Shown: positions 52,674-61,055 of the stretch, piece after piece
How positions within the stretch are numbered: the stretch's first letter is position 1
Layout of the letters: each line of letters starts with the position of its first letter
From: Marivivens sp.
GTDB taxonomy: Bacteria; Pseudomonadota; Alphaproteobacteria; Rhodobacterales; Rhodobacteraceae
Direction: 5' to 3'
NCBI GenBank assembly: GCA_024642115.1
Contig: JAHEBU010000001.1
Location: 124,001-188,000, forward strand
DNA: 64,000 nucleotides
Position numbers and translations under genes: made by a program
The notes under the pieces: generated by a model
Databases searched by the model: none
What the model was told of the DNA's origin: nothing
Seen by the model: the letters and a program-made list of their open reading frames with translations, nothing else

Positions 52674-52684
52674 CCCCTTTGGCT

Positions 52685-53272
52685 ATGGCCAAGCTGTATT
52701 TCAACTATTCCACCATGAACGCCGGCAAATCGACGGTGCTGCTGCAAGCCTCGCACAACTATGTCGAACGGGGGATGCAAACCTATCTGATGACCGCCCA
52801 GTTCGACAACCGGGCGGGCCAGGGGCGGATCGCAAGCCGGATCGGCATCGGCGAGGCGGCAGACACCTTTGCCCCCGGCGAAGACCTGCTGGCCAAAATC
52901 ACCGCCCGGCTGGCCCACGGCCCCTGCGCCTGCGTCTTCATCGACGAGGCGCAGTTTCTAGAGCGCGATCAGGTCTGGCAACTGGCCCGTGCGGTGGACG
53001 ATCTGAACGTGCCGGTGATGTGCTTTGGGCTGCGGGTCGATTTCCTCGGGCACCTCTTCCCCGGATCGGCGGCCCTGCTGGCGCTGGCGGACGAAATGCG
53101 CGAGGTCCGCACGATCTGCCACTGCGGGAAAAAGGCCACGATGGTCGTGCGCAAGGGGCCGGACGGAACAGTGCTCACGTCGGGCGATCAGGTCTCGATC
53201 GGCGGCAACGACCGCTACGTTTCGCTTTGCCGCAAACACTGGCGCGAGGCTGTGGGCGACCGAACGCCGTGA
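52685..53272 (+). CDS. tdk: thymidine kinase
   Basis: A 195-residue type II thymidine kinase that salvages thymidine to dTMP. The P-loop is in NYSTMNAGKSTVLLQASHNY, the Mg/Walker-B-like DE in CVFIDEAQFL, the lasso-type loop with LRVDFLGHLFPGS, and zinc-type cysteines in CHCGKKATM and LCRKHW. The length and ATG at 52685 match the family. Its leader is strongly structured and no clear ribosome site is seen, suggesting leader-based regulation. Confidence 0.95.
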   Translation: MAKLYFNYSTMNAGKSTVLLQASHNYVERGMQTYLMTAQFDNRAGQGRIASRIGIGEAADTFAPGEDLLAKITARLAHGPCACVFIDEAQFLERDQVWQLARAVDDLNVPVMCFGLRVDFLGHLFPGSAALLALADEMREVRTICHCGKKATMVVRKGPDGTVLTSGDQVSIGGNDRYVSLCRKHWREAVGDRTP

Positions 53273-53277
53273 CCTCC

Positions 53278-53330
53278 CTGCCTTTGTGCCACAAATATCC
53301 CGGGTGGTCCGGGGGGCTGGCCCCCCGGCG
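53278..53330 (+). repeat. dispersed repeat, family A (copy 2) with G/C hairpin
   Basis: Just past tdk. The first 23 bases match the minus strand of 24581-24603 at 21 positions. CCGGGGGG (53309-53316) then pairs with CCCCCCGG (53321-53328). Like copy 1 it lies between convergent genes, where it could serve as a shared terminator. Confidence 0.65.
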
Positions 53331-53335
53331 TCAGG

Positions 53336-53400
53336 CGACGCCCCAACGGGGCGGCGCAAAACCTGATACCGCGACGCGCCAAAGGCGCGGCGCAAAGCCT
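53336..53400. repeat. tandem pair of 29-base hairpin repeats
   Basis: Two 29-base units, 53336-53364 and 53372-53400, differ at only four positions. Each forms a hairpin (GCCCC/GGGGC in unit 1, GCGCC/GGCGC in unit 2) with a short A-rich loop. Two of the four differences are paired changes (C-G to G-C) that keep the stem. Both end in GCGGCGCAAA. The second unit reaches the stop codon of the dehydrogenase gene. Confidence 0.7.
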
Positions 53401-54359
53401 CAGTTCACAAGCGTCAGCAGATCCTGGCCGTCGGCCCAGGCAATGATGTTGTCCAAGGCAAGCTGACCCATCGCCCGGCGGGTTTCCACGGTGGCCGACC
53501 CCAGATGCGGCAGCAGCACGCAGTTATCCAGCGCACGCAACCGCTCCGGCACCTGCGGTTCCTTCTCGTACACGTCCAGGCCCGCGCCGGTGATCGCGCC
53601 CCGTTCCAGCGCGTCGATCAGCGCGGCCTCGTCCACCACTTCACCCCGGCTGATGTTGACGAAAATGCCCGAGGGCTTCATCGCCGCAATCGCCGCCGCA
53701 TCAATCAGCTTGGTCGTCTCGGCCCCACCGGGGGTGGTCACGACGACGAAATCGGCTTCGGCCATCAACTCGGCCAATGTATCGACCTGCCGGGCGGGCA
53801 GCCCTGCCTCTTTCTTCGATCGGTTGTAGAAAATCACTGGCATGTCAAAGCCATAGTGGCCGCGCTTGGCCACCGCCTGACCGATCCGGCCCATGCCGAC
53901 GATGCCGAGCGTTTTGCCCGTGACCTGCGTGCCCAAAAGGGATTTCGGGCCGAATCCACCCCACTGACCAGACCGCACCATCCGCTCGCCCTCGCCCGCC
54001 CGCCGGGCAGTGGCCAGGATCAGCGTCCAGCCGATATCGGCGGTCGCATCGGTCAGAACGTCAGGCGTATTGGTCACGGCGACGCCAGCCACGCGGGCGG
54101 CCGCCACGTCGATGTGGTTATAGCCCACCCCGAAATTGCCCAGCACCTTGCACTTCAGATAGGCACCGGCCGCCTCGAACGCGCCGGCGGTAAAGTTGTC
54201 GCCAAGGGTCGGCAGGATCGCGTCGTATTCGGTCAGCGCCTTGGCCGCCTCGGCCTCGGACAGCCCGCCTGGATCGGTGCGCACGGTCGTCTCGAACCGG
54301 GCGCGGGCGTTGGTCAGAACCGCGTCGTCGATCTGTCGGGTGATCAGAAGTTTGGTCAA
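53400..54359 (-). CDS. D-2-hydroxyacid dehydrogenase (glyoxylate reductase-like)
   Basis: A 319-residue NAD(P)-dependent enzyme. [16 protein letters not shown] is the Rossmann motif; catalytic Arg in [10 protein letters not shown], Glu in DVYEKEP and His in LLPHLGSAT form the triad. The overall pattern fits glyoxylate/hydroxypyruvate or 2-ketogluconate reductases. No ATG fits the family N-terminus; a TTG at 54359 overlaps the csaA stop (ATTGA), implying translational coupling. Substrate is inferred only from family. Confidence 0.9.
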   Translation of the reverse strand: MTKLLITRQIDDAVLTNARARFETTVRTDPGGLSEAEAAKALTEYDAILPTLGDNFTAGAFEAAGAYLKCKVLGNFGVGYNHIDVAAARVAGVAVTNTPDVLTDATADIGWTLILATARRAGEGERMVRSGQWGGFGPKSLLGTQVTGKTLGIVGMGRIGQAVAKRGHYGFDMPVIFYNRSKKEAGLPARQVDTLAELMAEADFVVVTTPGGAETTKLIDAAAIAAMKPSGIFVNISRGEVVDEAALIDALERGAITGAGLDVYEKEPQVPERLRALDNCVLLPHLGSATVETRRAMGQLALDNIIAWADGQDLLTLVN

Positions 54360-54694
54360 TGCAGTCGCCCCCCCTCGGGCACTTCCTGGTCGGGGCCGAT
54401 CAGAACGATCGCCCCGTGTTCATCCGGCAGGCCAAGAACCAGCACCTCGGACATGAATTTGCCGATCTGGCGCGGCGGAAAGTTGACGACGGCCAGCACC
54501 TGTTTGCCGATCAGCGCCTCGGGTTCGTAATGGACGGTGATCTGGGCCGAAGTCTTGCGTTCGCCGATTTCGCCGCCAAAGTCGATCCACAGCTTGATGG
54601 CCGGTTTGCGCGCCTCGGGGAACGGTTCGGCCCGGGTCACCCGGCCCACCCGCACGTCCACTTTCAGGAAATCGTCAAACGTGATGTCAGCCAC
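54356..54694 (-). CDS. csaA: tRNA-binding protein CsaA-like
   Basis: A 112-residue OB-fold protein: [73 protein letters not shown]. This is the tRNA-binding/CsaA family, close to the C-terminal domain of MetRS; CsaA has been described as an export-related chaperone. Start is a GTG at 54694, overlapping the end of proC by 8 bases; translation is probably coupled. Confidence 0.93.
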   Translation of the reverse strand: MADITFDDFLKVDVRVGRVTRAEPFPEARKPAIKLWIDFGGEIGERKTSAQITVHYEPEALIGKQVLAVVNFPPRQIGKFMSEVLVLGLPDEHGAIVLIGPDQEVPEGGRLH

Positions 54695-55502
54695 GTCCCA
54701 GCTCCCGACTGCGGTCGGTGGCGGCCCTGACCGCGCGGGTCAGCAGCGCCGGAAAGCCGGTCGCGGGGTCCATCAGCACGTCGAGCGCGGCCTGCGTCGT
54801 TCCCTTGGGCGAGGTCACGTTGATGCGCAACTGCGCCGGGTCCTCGACCGCTTCTTCGGCCAATTGCCCTGCGCCGCCAACAGTCGCCTTGGCCAGTTTC
54901 ATTGCCAGATCGGGCGACAGCCCCTGCGCCACCCCTGCCTCGGCCAGCGTTTCGATCAGGTGGAACACATAGGCCGGGCCAGAGCCGGACACGGCGGTCA
55001 CGGCGTCCATTTGTCCTTCGTCATCAAGGCGGACGGTTTGCCCGACCGCCCGCATCAGCGCCTCGGCCAATGCCATGTGATCGCCCGTGGCCTGCCCATT
55101 GCCGATCAGCGCCGTGATCCCCCGCCCGACGGCAGCGGGCGTGTTGGGCATGGTCCGGATGATCGGCGTCCGGTCGCCCAGAACGCTTTGGTAGGTGGCC
55201 AGCGACGTGCCTGCCGCCACCGAAACGAACAGCGTCGTCCCGTTGCCCAACGCCTGCATCGACGGCAGCGCGTCGCCCATCATCTGCGGTTTGACCGCGA
55301 TCAGCGCCACCGCAGGCGCGGGCGGCAGCGGCGCGTTCACATGCACGCCCTGCCCTTGCACCCAGTCCGACGGATGCGGGTCAATCACCCAGACCGATGT
55401 CGCGGGCAGGCCGCCCCGCAACCATCCCGCCAGCAGGGCCGAGCCCATCTTGCCGCATCCCAGCAGCACCAGCCCCTTGGCTGCCACATCGTCCATATTC
55501 AT
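54687..55502 (-). CDS. proC: pyrroline-5-carboxylate reductase
   Basis: A 271-residue enzyme for the last step of proline synthesis. N-terminal [18 protein letters not shown] binds NAD(P)[29 protein letters not shown] and [22 protein letters not shown] are diagnostic, ending with [16 protein letters not shown]. Start at the ATG at 55502 with AGAGG about seven bases upstream. First gene of proC-csaA-dehydrogenase. Confidence 0.95.
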   Translation of the reverse strand: MNMDDVAAKGLVLLGCGKMGSALLAGWLRGGLPATSVWVIDPHPSDWVQGQGVHVNAPLPPAPAVALIAVKPQMMGDALPSMQALGNGTTLFVSVAAGTSLATYQSVLGDRTPIIRTMPNTPAAVGRGITALIGNGQATGDHMALAEALMRAVGQTVRLDDEGQMDAVTAVSGSGPAYVFHLIETLAEAGVAQGLSPDLAMKLAKATVGGAGQLAEEAVEDPAQLRINVTSPKGTTQAALDVLMDPATGFPALLTRAVRAATDRSRELGRG

Positions 55503-55561
55503 CGGGGACCTCTTTGGTTTCGCCCAAGTGTTAGGGCGGCAAGGCGGCGGGTTCAAGGTTG

Positions 55562-55672
55562 GGTGGGTTCAAACCCACCTTACTCTGGTGTTGCACCAAA
55601 AGAATAAGGCGGGTCGAGACCCGCCTTACCACTGTTCCGGGGCGTGACTGTCGGGTGGGTCTTGACCCACCC
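55562..55672. repeat. REP-like cluster: three tandem palindromes
   Basis: Three related hairpins stand in a row between proC and the YbjN gene. They are GGTGGGT/ACCCACC (55562-55579), TAAGGCGGGTC/GACCCGCCTTA (55605-55628) and GGGTGGGTC/GACCCACCC (55653-55672). All share the core GGYGGGT with a C/T-A loop and each is followed by TTAC or TACC. Such GGTGGGT palindromes are a widespread REP-like intergenic class. Confidence 0.75.
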
Positions 55673-55680
55673 TACCCCTG

Positions 55681-56184
55681 TCAGGCCCGCCCGTAGGTTT
55701 CCCCTATGGCCACCTGCACCGCATCCGTCGGCGTCCGTTCGGCCCATGTCACCAGCTGGAACGCCGGATAGAACCGCTCGGCGCTCATCACGGCTGCATT
55801 GATCATCGTGTCGATCTGTTCGGGGCTGGCGATCTGTTCGCCTGCCAGAACCAACCCGTACCGATAGACCATCAGCTTTTGTTCAGCCCACCAGGTAAAG
55901 GCTCCGGCCCAGCACATGTCGTTGATCTTGTTGAGCGCCTCGTAAAGCTCGCCAATCCGGTGCTCGGGCGGTTCCATCTCGAAGGTGCAGATCAGGCGCA
56001 GCGTTTCGTCATAGGCCGACCAGGCCAGCGTGATCGAATAGGTGCGCCACTGTCCCTCAACCGCCATGGCGATCTGGTCCTCGGCGATCCGGTCGAAATC
56101 CCATGCGTGATGTTCGGCGATATGTTCGACGAGGTCGATCGGGTGGATGTCGCCTTCGTCGATGAACTGCTCGGTCAATGCCAT
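55681..56184 (-). CDS. YbjN domain protein
   Basis: A 167-residue protein of the YbjN (sensory transduction regulator-like) family: HPIDLVEHIAEHHAWDFDRIAEDQIAMAVEGQW, LICTFEMEPPEHRIGELYEALNKIND and WAGAFTWWAEQKLMVYRYGLVL. Related to type III secretion chaperone-like folds; a role in stress or cofactor homeostasis has been suggested for enterobacterial YbjN but is unproven here. Confidence 0.9.
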   Translation of the reverse strand: MALTEQFIDEGDIHPIDLVEHIAEHHAWDFDRIAEDQIAMAVEGQWRTYSITLAWSAYDETLRLICTFEMEPPEHRIGELYEALNKINDMCWAGAFTWWAEQKLMVYRYGLVLAGEQIASPEQIDTMINAAVMSAERFYPAFQLVTWAERTPTDAVQVAIGETYGRA

Positions 56185-56469
56185 TCAGTGGCCTCGCTGT
56201 TTTGTAGCACTGGGGGATGCAGAAGTCCCAAGCGCTAGGTGCCTGCTCTAGGGACGGTGGGGTTCTTTTTCCGCCCCTACGATATATGGTGGGGGCTAGG
56301 AGGGTCCTCTGGCAAGCAGTTTTTTGGGGATAAGTCCCCCCGTTGCAAAAAATTCACAGGGCCAAGGACAGGTCGCCCGCAGAATGCCCACACACCAGCC
56401 ATTGAATTCCGTCCAGTCTGTGTCAGACCATGACCGGACGTGCCGCCGCTATTGCGAAAGGACCCCGCC

Positions 56470-57498
56470 ATGACCGCCCTTGTGCTTGAGGAAAGGGGCC
56501 GTTTGTCCTTGCGCCCCGTCGATCTGCCTGACGCCCTTGGTCCGGCCGATGTCCGCATCGCCATTCATACCGTCGGCATCTGTGGGTCGGACGTGCATTA
56601 TTACACCCACGGCAAGATCGGCCCCTTTGTCGTCCACGCCCCGATGGTGCTGGGGCACGAGGCGTCGGGGGTCGTGACCGAGGTTGGCGCGACGGTGACG
56701 GATCTATCTGTTGGCGACCGCGTCTGCATGGAGCCGGGCGTGCCCGATCCCAATTCCCGCGCGGCCAAACTGGGGCTGTATAACGTCGATCCTGCCGTCA
56801 CGTTCTGGGCCACCCCGCCCGTTCACGGCTGCCTGCGGCCAACGGTCGTCCATTCTGCCGCCTATACCTACCGCCTGCCCGACGCGGTCAGCTTTGCCCA
56901 AGGGGCGATGGTCGAACCCTTTGCCATCGGCCTTCAGGCCGCCACCCGCGCCCGCATCCAGCCGGGCGATGTGGCGCTGGTGCTGGGGGCCGGGCCGATC
57001 GGGATGATGGTGGCGCTGGCCGCGCTGGCCGGGGGCTGTGCGCGGGTGATCGTGACCGACCGGATGCTGCCAAAGCTGGACATCATCGGCGCCTACGACG
57101 GGATCGTCGCCGTTCCGCCCGACGCTGTCGCGGACCATGTGGCCGACGTGACCCAAGGCTGGGGCGTCGATGTGGTGTTCGAGGCGACGGGGGCCGCTGC
57201 CGTCATCGCGGGGCTGGCCACCCATGCCCGCCCCGGTGGCACCGTGGTTCTGGTGGGGATGCCGGTCGATCCTGTCCCGGTTGATATCGTGTCGCTTCAG
57301 GCCAAGGAACTGCGGATCGAAACGGTGTTTCGTTATGCCAACATGTACCCCCGCGCCATTGCCCTGATGGCCAGCGGCAAGGTGGACCTGACTCCCCTGA
57401 TCACCGCCACGTTCCCGTTTGCCCAATCCATCGCCGCCTTTGACCGTGCGGTCGAGGCGCGACCCTCGGACGTGAAATTGCAGATCACCCTGCCCTGA
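56470..57498 (+). CDS. zinc-dependent polyol dehydrogenase (xylitol/sorbitol type)
   Basis: A 342-residue medium-chain dehydrogenase. Catalytic zinc residues: Cys in [11 protein letters not shown], His-Glu in LGHEASG; the cofactor motif is [35 protein letters not shown] shows the lobe where the structural zinc cysteines of many relatives would be; they are absent, as in sorbitol dehydrogenase. [12 protein letters not shown] is typical of xylitol/sorbitol dehydrogenases. AAAGGA precedes the ATG at 56470. Substrate assignment is inferred. Confidence 0.9.
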   Translation: MTALVLEERGRLSLRPVDLPDALGPADVRIAIHTVGICGSDVHYYTHGKIGPFVVHAPMVLGHEASGVVTEVGATVTDLSVGDRVCMEPGVPDPNSRAAKLGLYNVDPAVTFWATPPVHGCLRPTVVHSAAYTYRLPDAVSFAQGAMVEPFAIGLQAATRARIQPGDVALVLGAGPIGMMVALAALAGGCARVIVTDRMLPKLDIIGAYDGIVAVPPDAVADHVADVTQGWGVDVVFEATGAAAVIAGLATHARPGGTVVLVGMPVDPVPVDIVSLQAKELRIETVFRYANMYPRAIALMASGKVDLTPLITATFPFAQSIAAFDRAVEARPSDVKLQITLP

Positions 57499-57559
57499 TT
57501 GACCCCCGGTTGCCTTTCCCCAAAGGCGGGGGCAAGTTGCGCACAAAGGAGACCTTCCC

Positions 57560-58591
57560 ATGAACATCGACCTTCTCAAACGCCTGTGTGAAATGCCCGG
57601 TGTGCCGGGGCACGAGGACCGCGTGCGCGCCCTGATCACGTCCGAGATCAAGGGCCTGTTCGACGAGGTGACGACCGACCCGATGGGATCGCTTCTGTGT
57701 CGCCGCGATGCCAAGAAAAAGGACGCCCTGCGCGTCATGCTGCTGTGCCACATGGACGAGATCGGGTTTCTGGTCAGCCACATCAGCAAGGACGGCTTTG
57801 TCTATGTTCAGCCCGTCGGCGGCTTTGACCCGCGCAACCTGTTTTCCCGCCGCGTGCTGGTCTGCACCGACAAGGGCGATCTGAAGGGCGTGATGAACCC
57901 CGGCGGCAAGCCCGTGCATATTTCCAGCCCCGAGGACCGCAAGAAGATCCCTGAACCCACCGAATTCTTTATCGACATGGGGATGGGTGAGGCGACCAAG
58001 GACCACGTTCGCATCGGCGATTATGTCGTCATGGATGAACCATTCCTTGAGATGGGGACCAAGGTGGTGAGCAAGGCGCTGGACAACCGCGTCGCCTGCT
58101 GGCTGGGGATCGAGGCGATCCGCGCCTTGGGCAAAAAGGGACGCGGGGCTGAAATCCACGTCGCCTTTACTTGTCAGGAAGAGGTCGGTCTGCGCGGCGC
58201 GAAAACTGCCGCCTATGCGATCAAGCCCGATATCGGTCTGGGCATCGACGTGACGTTGTCCTGCGACACCCCCGGCGTGCCGGAGCAATTGGTCACGACC
58301 AAACAGGGCGACGGGTTTGGCCTGCATGTCCGCGATTCGTCGTTCATCGCCGACAAAGCGCTGGTGGCCGAATTCGAGGCGTTGGCGATCAAGAAAAAGA
58401 TCTCCTATCAGCGCACCATGCTCGCCGCAGGCGGACAAGACGGGGCCGCCGCCCAGCAGGCCGCAGCCGGGGCGCGGGCCATCGGGATCACCGTTGGCAC
58501 CCGCTATATCCACACCGTGACCGAGATGGTGGAAAAGGGCGATTTGCAGGCCGCCCTGGATATCCTGGTCGCCTATCTCGAAACGTTCTGA
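57560..58591 (+). CDS. M42 family aminopeptidase
   Basis: A 343-residue metallopeptidase of the M42 (glutamyl aminopeptidase/TET) family. Metal and catalytic residues are seen in MLLCHMDEIGFLV (His-x-Asp), SKALDNRVACW (bridging Asp), TCQEEVGLRGA (catalytic Glu) and the C-terminal TRYIHT His. It probably forms a cytoplasmic dodecamer that trims peptides. AAAGGAGA precedes the ATG. The DUF4287 gene follows closely. Confidence 0.94.
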   Translation: MNIDLLKRLCEMPGVPGHEDRVRALITSEIKGLFDEVTTDPMGSLLCRRDAKKKDALRVMLLCHMDEIGFLVSHISKDGFVYVQPVGGFDPRNLFSRRVLVCTDKGDLKGVMNPGGKPVHISSPEDRKKIPEPTEFFIDMGMGEATKDHVRIGDYVVMDEPFLEMGTKVVSKALDNRVACWLGIEAIRALGKKGRGAEIHVAFTCQEEVGLRGAKTAAYAIKPDIGLGIDVTLSCDTPGVPEQLVTTKQGDGFGLHVRDSSFIADKALVAEFEALAIKKKISYQRTMLAAGGQDGAAAQQAAAGARAIGITVGTRYIHTVTEMVEKGDLQAALDILVAYLETF

Positions 58592-58600
58592 GGCGCCGCC

Positions 58601-58807
58601 ATGACGGACAAGGTGAAAGGGCCGGCGTCCTACTTTCCCTCGATCGAGGCGAAATATGGCCGGCCCATCGCTGAATGGCAGGCGATGATCCGCGCCAAGG
58701 GCGAGATGAAGCATATGGAGATCGTGGGCTGGCTGAAATCAGAGCATGGCATGGGCCATGGTCATGCCAATGCTCTGGTCGCAGCCACTTTGGCCAAAAA
58801 GGGTTAA
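58601..58807 (+). CDS. DUF4287 domain protein
   Basis: A 68-residue protein: GPASYFPSIEAKYGRPIAEW, KHMEIVGWLKSEHGMGHGHANALVAATLAKKG. This is the DUF4287 family, often seen alone or fused to DUF5655. Function unknown. It lies 9 bases after the M42 peptidase and its end overlaps the opposing regulator gene by 4 bases. Confidence 0.92.
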   Translation: MTDKVKGPASYFPSIEAKYGRPIAEWQAMIRAKGEMKHMEIVGWLKSEHGMGHGHANALVAATLAKKG

Positions 58808-59511
58808 GCGGCTTCTGCCATGTGCGGGTCAGCGACGGTGTCGCAGGCCAGCCGGAACCCCCGACCCCGGTAGGTTTCGATGTTGGCCTTGCCTTGGCTC
58901 GCTTCGGCCAGTTTGCGCCGGATCTTGACCAGATGAACGTCAAGCGTGCGTGCCTCGGGTTCGTTCTGCCAGGCGTACAGGTGATCCATAAGGCCCGCAC
59001 GGTCCACCAGCCCGCCCCGGGCCAGCGCCAGCGTTTCCACCACTTCGTATTCCAGCCGGGTCAGCCGCACGGCCAGTCCGCCCACCACGACGCGCTGCCG
59101 GATCGGATTGACCTTGATCCCGTCAAGGTCGATCGAAGGGGGGCAGAACCGGTTGGCCCGCATCACCATCGACCGCAGCCGCATCGCCAGTTCCACAGTC
59201 CCGATCCCCGCACCCACAACCAGATCGGCCCCCAGATCATAAAGCGCCTGCGCCTGACCGAAATCCGCATCCGCCCCCGTCAGAACGACGATGGGCAGGT
59301 CGGGGGCGTGTTTGCGCGCCAGACCGACAGCCGCCCGGACCGACAGTCCCGGCAAATCCTGTTCAAAGACCAGCGCATTCTGCTGACCGAATTTGAGGTA
59401 ATGGGTCAGGTCGGCGGGATCGTCGATCCGGCTGACCAGCAGCCCTTCGGTTTCCAGTTGGGTCGCCCGCGCCAACGAGGACCAGGTGCAGGTGGTGATC
59501 AGAATACGCAT
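58804..59511 (-). CDS. atypical OmpR-type response regulator without phospho-Asp
   Basis: A 235-residue regulator. The C-terminal winged helix is normal (LTRLEYEVVETLALARGGLVDRA, ARTLDVHLVKIRRKLAEA, IETYRGRGFRLA). The N-terminal receiver-like domain lacks the key residues: the acidic pair is missing from MRILITTCTWSS, the phospho-Asp position is Glu (E50 in LVFEQDLPG), and the conserved KP is absent. It resembles FtcR-type or similar constitutively active regulators. No kinase is nearby. Target genes unknown. Confidence 0.85.
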   Translation of the reverse strand: MRILITTCTWSSLARATQLETEGLLVSRIDDPADLTHYLKFGQQNALVFEQDLPGLSVRAAVGLARKHAPDLPIVVLTGADADFGQAQALYDLGADLVVGAGIGTVELAMRLRSMVMRANRFCPPSIDLDGIKVNPIRQRVVVGGLAVRLTRLEYEVVETLALARGGLVDRAGLMDHLYAWQNEPEARTLDVHLVKIRRKLAEASQGKANIETYRGRGFRLACDTVADPHMAEAA

Positions 59512-59815
59512 CGTGTTTCAAGCTCCGTTCAGGATGGCAGCGGGCAAGCCGGTGCCGGGCACCGACACGCGGACCGCGTGGATGGGGCGCCTGTGTTTCA
59601 GGCCGGGCCGCTTTTGCTGTCAGGGGTGGGCGGCATCATCTTCGTTGACAAAGCGTTTATCGCCGGAGGGCCGCGCCGGGATCAATTCGGCAGGCGCACA
59701 GGGCCACTGCCCCATTGGTATAGGTCACTGAACCAACGGACAGGTTGGCCGATACGAAAAAGGCGGGCCATGGCCCGCCGTGATCCTTGCCGTTCCTGTG
59801 CCAGTGTGCCCGGTG
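59512..59815. other. intergenic region between regulator and ubiK
   Basis: No gene is supported in these 304 bases. It holds the ubiK terminator (59757-59779). TTGACA at 59643-59648 on the + strand has no clear partner. The promoter of the regulator gene must lie in the right-hand part but is not obvious. Confidence 0.4.
59757..59779 (-). terminator. intrinsic terminator after ubiK
   Basis: The 18-base palindrome GGCGGGCCATGGCCCGCC (59762-59779) is followed on the minus strand by TTTTT (59761-59757), a classic terminator for ubiK. Confidence 0.85.
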
Positions 59816-60058
59816 TCAGCCCTTGGGCGACATCGCATCCAGCCGTGCGCGCAGCGCCTCGTTTTCCTCGCGGGCCTTCTGGGCCATCGCCCGCACCGCC
59901 TCGAATTCCTCGCGGGTGACGAAATCGCGGTCGGCTAGCCAGCGGTCCATCAGGGACTTCATCGCATTCTGCGCCTCGTCCTTGGCCCCCTGTGCCACGC
60001 CCATGGCGTTGGTCATCAACTGGCTCAGGTCGTCGAAAATCTTGTTGCGGGTCTGCAT
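59816..60058 (-). CDS. ubiK: ubiquinone biosynthesis accessory factor UbiK
   Basis: An 80-residue member of the UbiK (BMFP/YqiC) family: MQTRNKIFDDLSQLMTNAMGVAQGAKDEAQNAMKS and a C-terminal coiled coil (VTREEFEAVRAMAQKAREENEALRARLDAM). It is a membrane-associating helper of aerobic ubiquinone synthesis. Divergent from lgt, with its own terminator. Confidence 0.93.
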   Translation of the reverse strand: MQTRNKIFDDLSQLMTNAMGVAQGAKDEAQNAMKSLMDRWLADRDFVTREEFEAVRAMAQKAREENEALRARLDAMSPKG

Positions 60059-60170
60059 GTCAGCCTCCGGTCATGTTGATCCCTTATATGGGACGGCATC
60101 GCCGGTTCACAAGCGGGGGACGACCCCGCCCGACCGTTGACTTTGCCGCACCCCAAGACAACAAGAGCGC

Positions 60171-61055
60171 ATGATTGCCGCCATCCAATTCCCCGACGTG
60201 TCGCCCGAGGTGTTTTCGGTCACGATCTTTGGCTTTGCCTTTGCCCTGCGCTGGTACGCGCTGGCCTATATCGTGGGAATCGTCATTGGCTGGCGGATCA
60301 CGGTGGCCGCCCTGCGCCGCCCCAGGCTGTGGCGCGACATGATCCCCGGGATGACGCCTGAACAGCTGGAAAACCTGCTGACCTGGGTGATCGTGGGGAT
60401 CATTGCGGGGGGGCGGATCGGCTATGTCCTGTTCTACAAGCCGTCCTATTACCTGTCCCATCCCGCCGAAATCCCGATCCTGTGGGAAGGCGGCATGTCG
60501 TTTCACGGCGGGTTCATCGGCGTCTGTCTGGCCGTCCTGATCTTTTCCCGCCGCAATGGCCTGTCGCTGGGGTCGGTAGCCGATTCCATCGCCCTTGCCT
60601 CGCCGCCCGCGATCCTGCTGGGCCGCATCGCCAATTTCATCAATGGCGAATTGTGGGGCCGCCCGACCCTGCTTCCGTGGGGTGTCGTGTTTCCGGGGCA
60701 GGCCGCGCAGGACTGCCAGTTGACCCTGCCCGAATGTGCCCGCCATCCGTCGCAACTGTACGAATCCGGGCTGGAGGGGTTCGCGCTGGGTCTGATCCTG
60801 ATCCTGCTGGCGTTCCGCTGGGGCGGCTTGAAGCGGCCGTGGCTGCTGACCGGGGTCTTCATCGGCGGCTATGGTGTTGCGCGGTTTCTGGTCGAATTCG
60901 TCCGCCAGCCCGATGCGCAGTTCCAAAGCCCCGGCAACCCGCTGGGTCTGGCGTTTCACATCGGCGGCTACGGGCTGACCATGGGTCAGACGCTGACCTT
61001 GCCGATGATGGCCGTGGGGATCGGGCTGATCGTGTACGCCCGTCGGGCCAGATGA
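60171..61055 (+). CDS. lgt: prolipoprotein diacylglyceryl transferase
   Basis: A 294-residue seven-helix membrane enzyme that adds diacylglycerol to the lipobox Cys of prolipoproteins such as the Tad-locus lipoproteins. [46 protein letters not shown] (catalytic His), [16 protein letters not shown] (essential Arg/Asn) and [13 protein letters not shown] are all present. Overlaps the next gene (ATGA). Confidence 0.97.
   Translation: MIAAIQFPDVSPEVFSVTIFGFAFALRWYALAYIVGIVIGWRITVAALRRPRLWRDMIPGMTPEQLENLLTWVIVGIIAGGRIGYVLFYKPSYYLSHPAEIPILWEGGMSFHGGFIGVCLAVLIFSRRNGLSLGSVADSIALASPPAILLGRIANFINGELWGRPTLLPWGVVFPGQAAQDCQLTLPECARHPSQLYESGLEGFALGLILILLAFRWGGLKRPWLLTGVFIGGYGVARFLVEFVRQPDAQFQSPGNPLGLAFHIGGYGLTMGQTLTLPMMAVGIGLIVYARRAR

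Larger units (their letters stand above)
52366..52684. promoter_or_regulatory. structured intergenic region before tdk
   Basis: No gene is supported in these 319 bases. Two GCATGC palindromes (52390-52395, 52405-52410) lie near the HTH gene. Further on are two hairpins listed separately, the second ending 11 bases before the tdk ATG. No Shine-Dalgarno sequence is visible before tdk (the gap reads CCCCTTTGGCT). Cys-rich short frames on the minus strand have no ribosome site and are not called. Confidence 0.55.

Noticed and set aside
52366-52684. A tRNA or small Cys-rich protein gene upstream of tdk
   Set aside because: No cloverleaf with a T-loop could be folded, and the minus-strand frames with Cys residues lack a ribosome site.
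53336-53400. A CRISPR array
   Set aside because: There are only two units with a 7-base gap, and each is a hairpin. No spacers or cas genes exist in the window.
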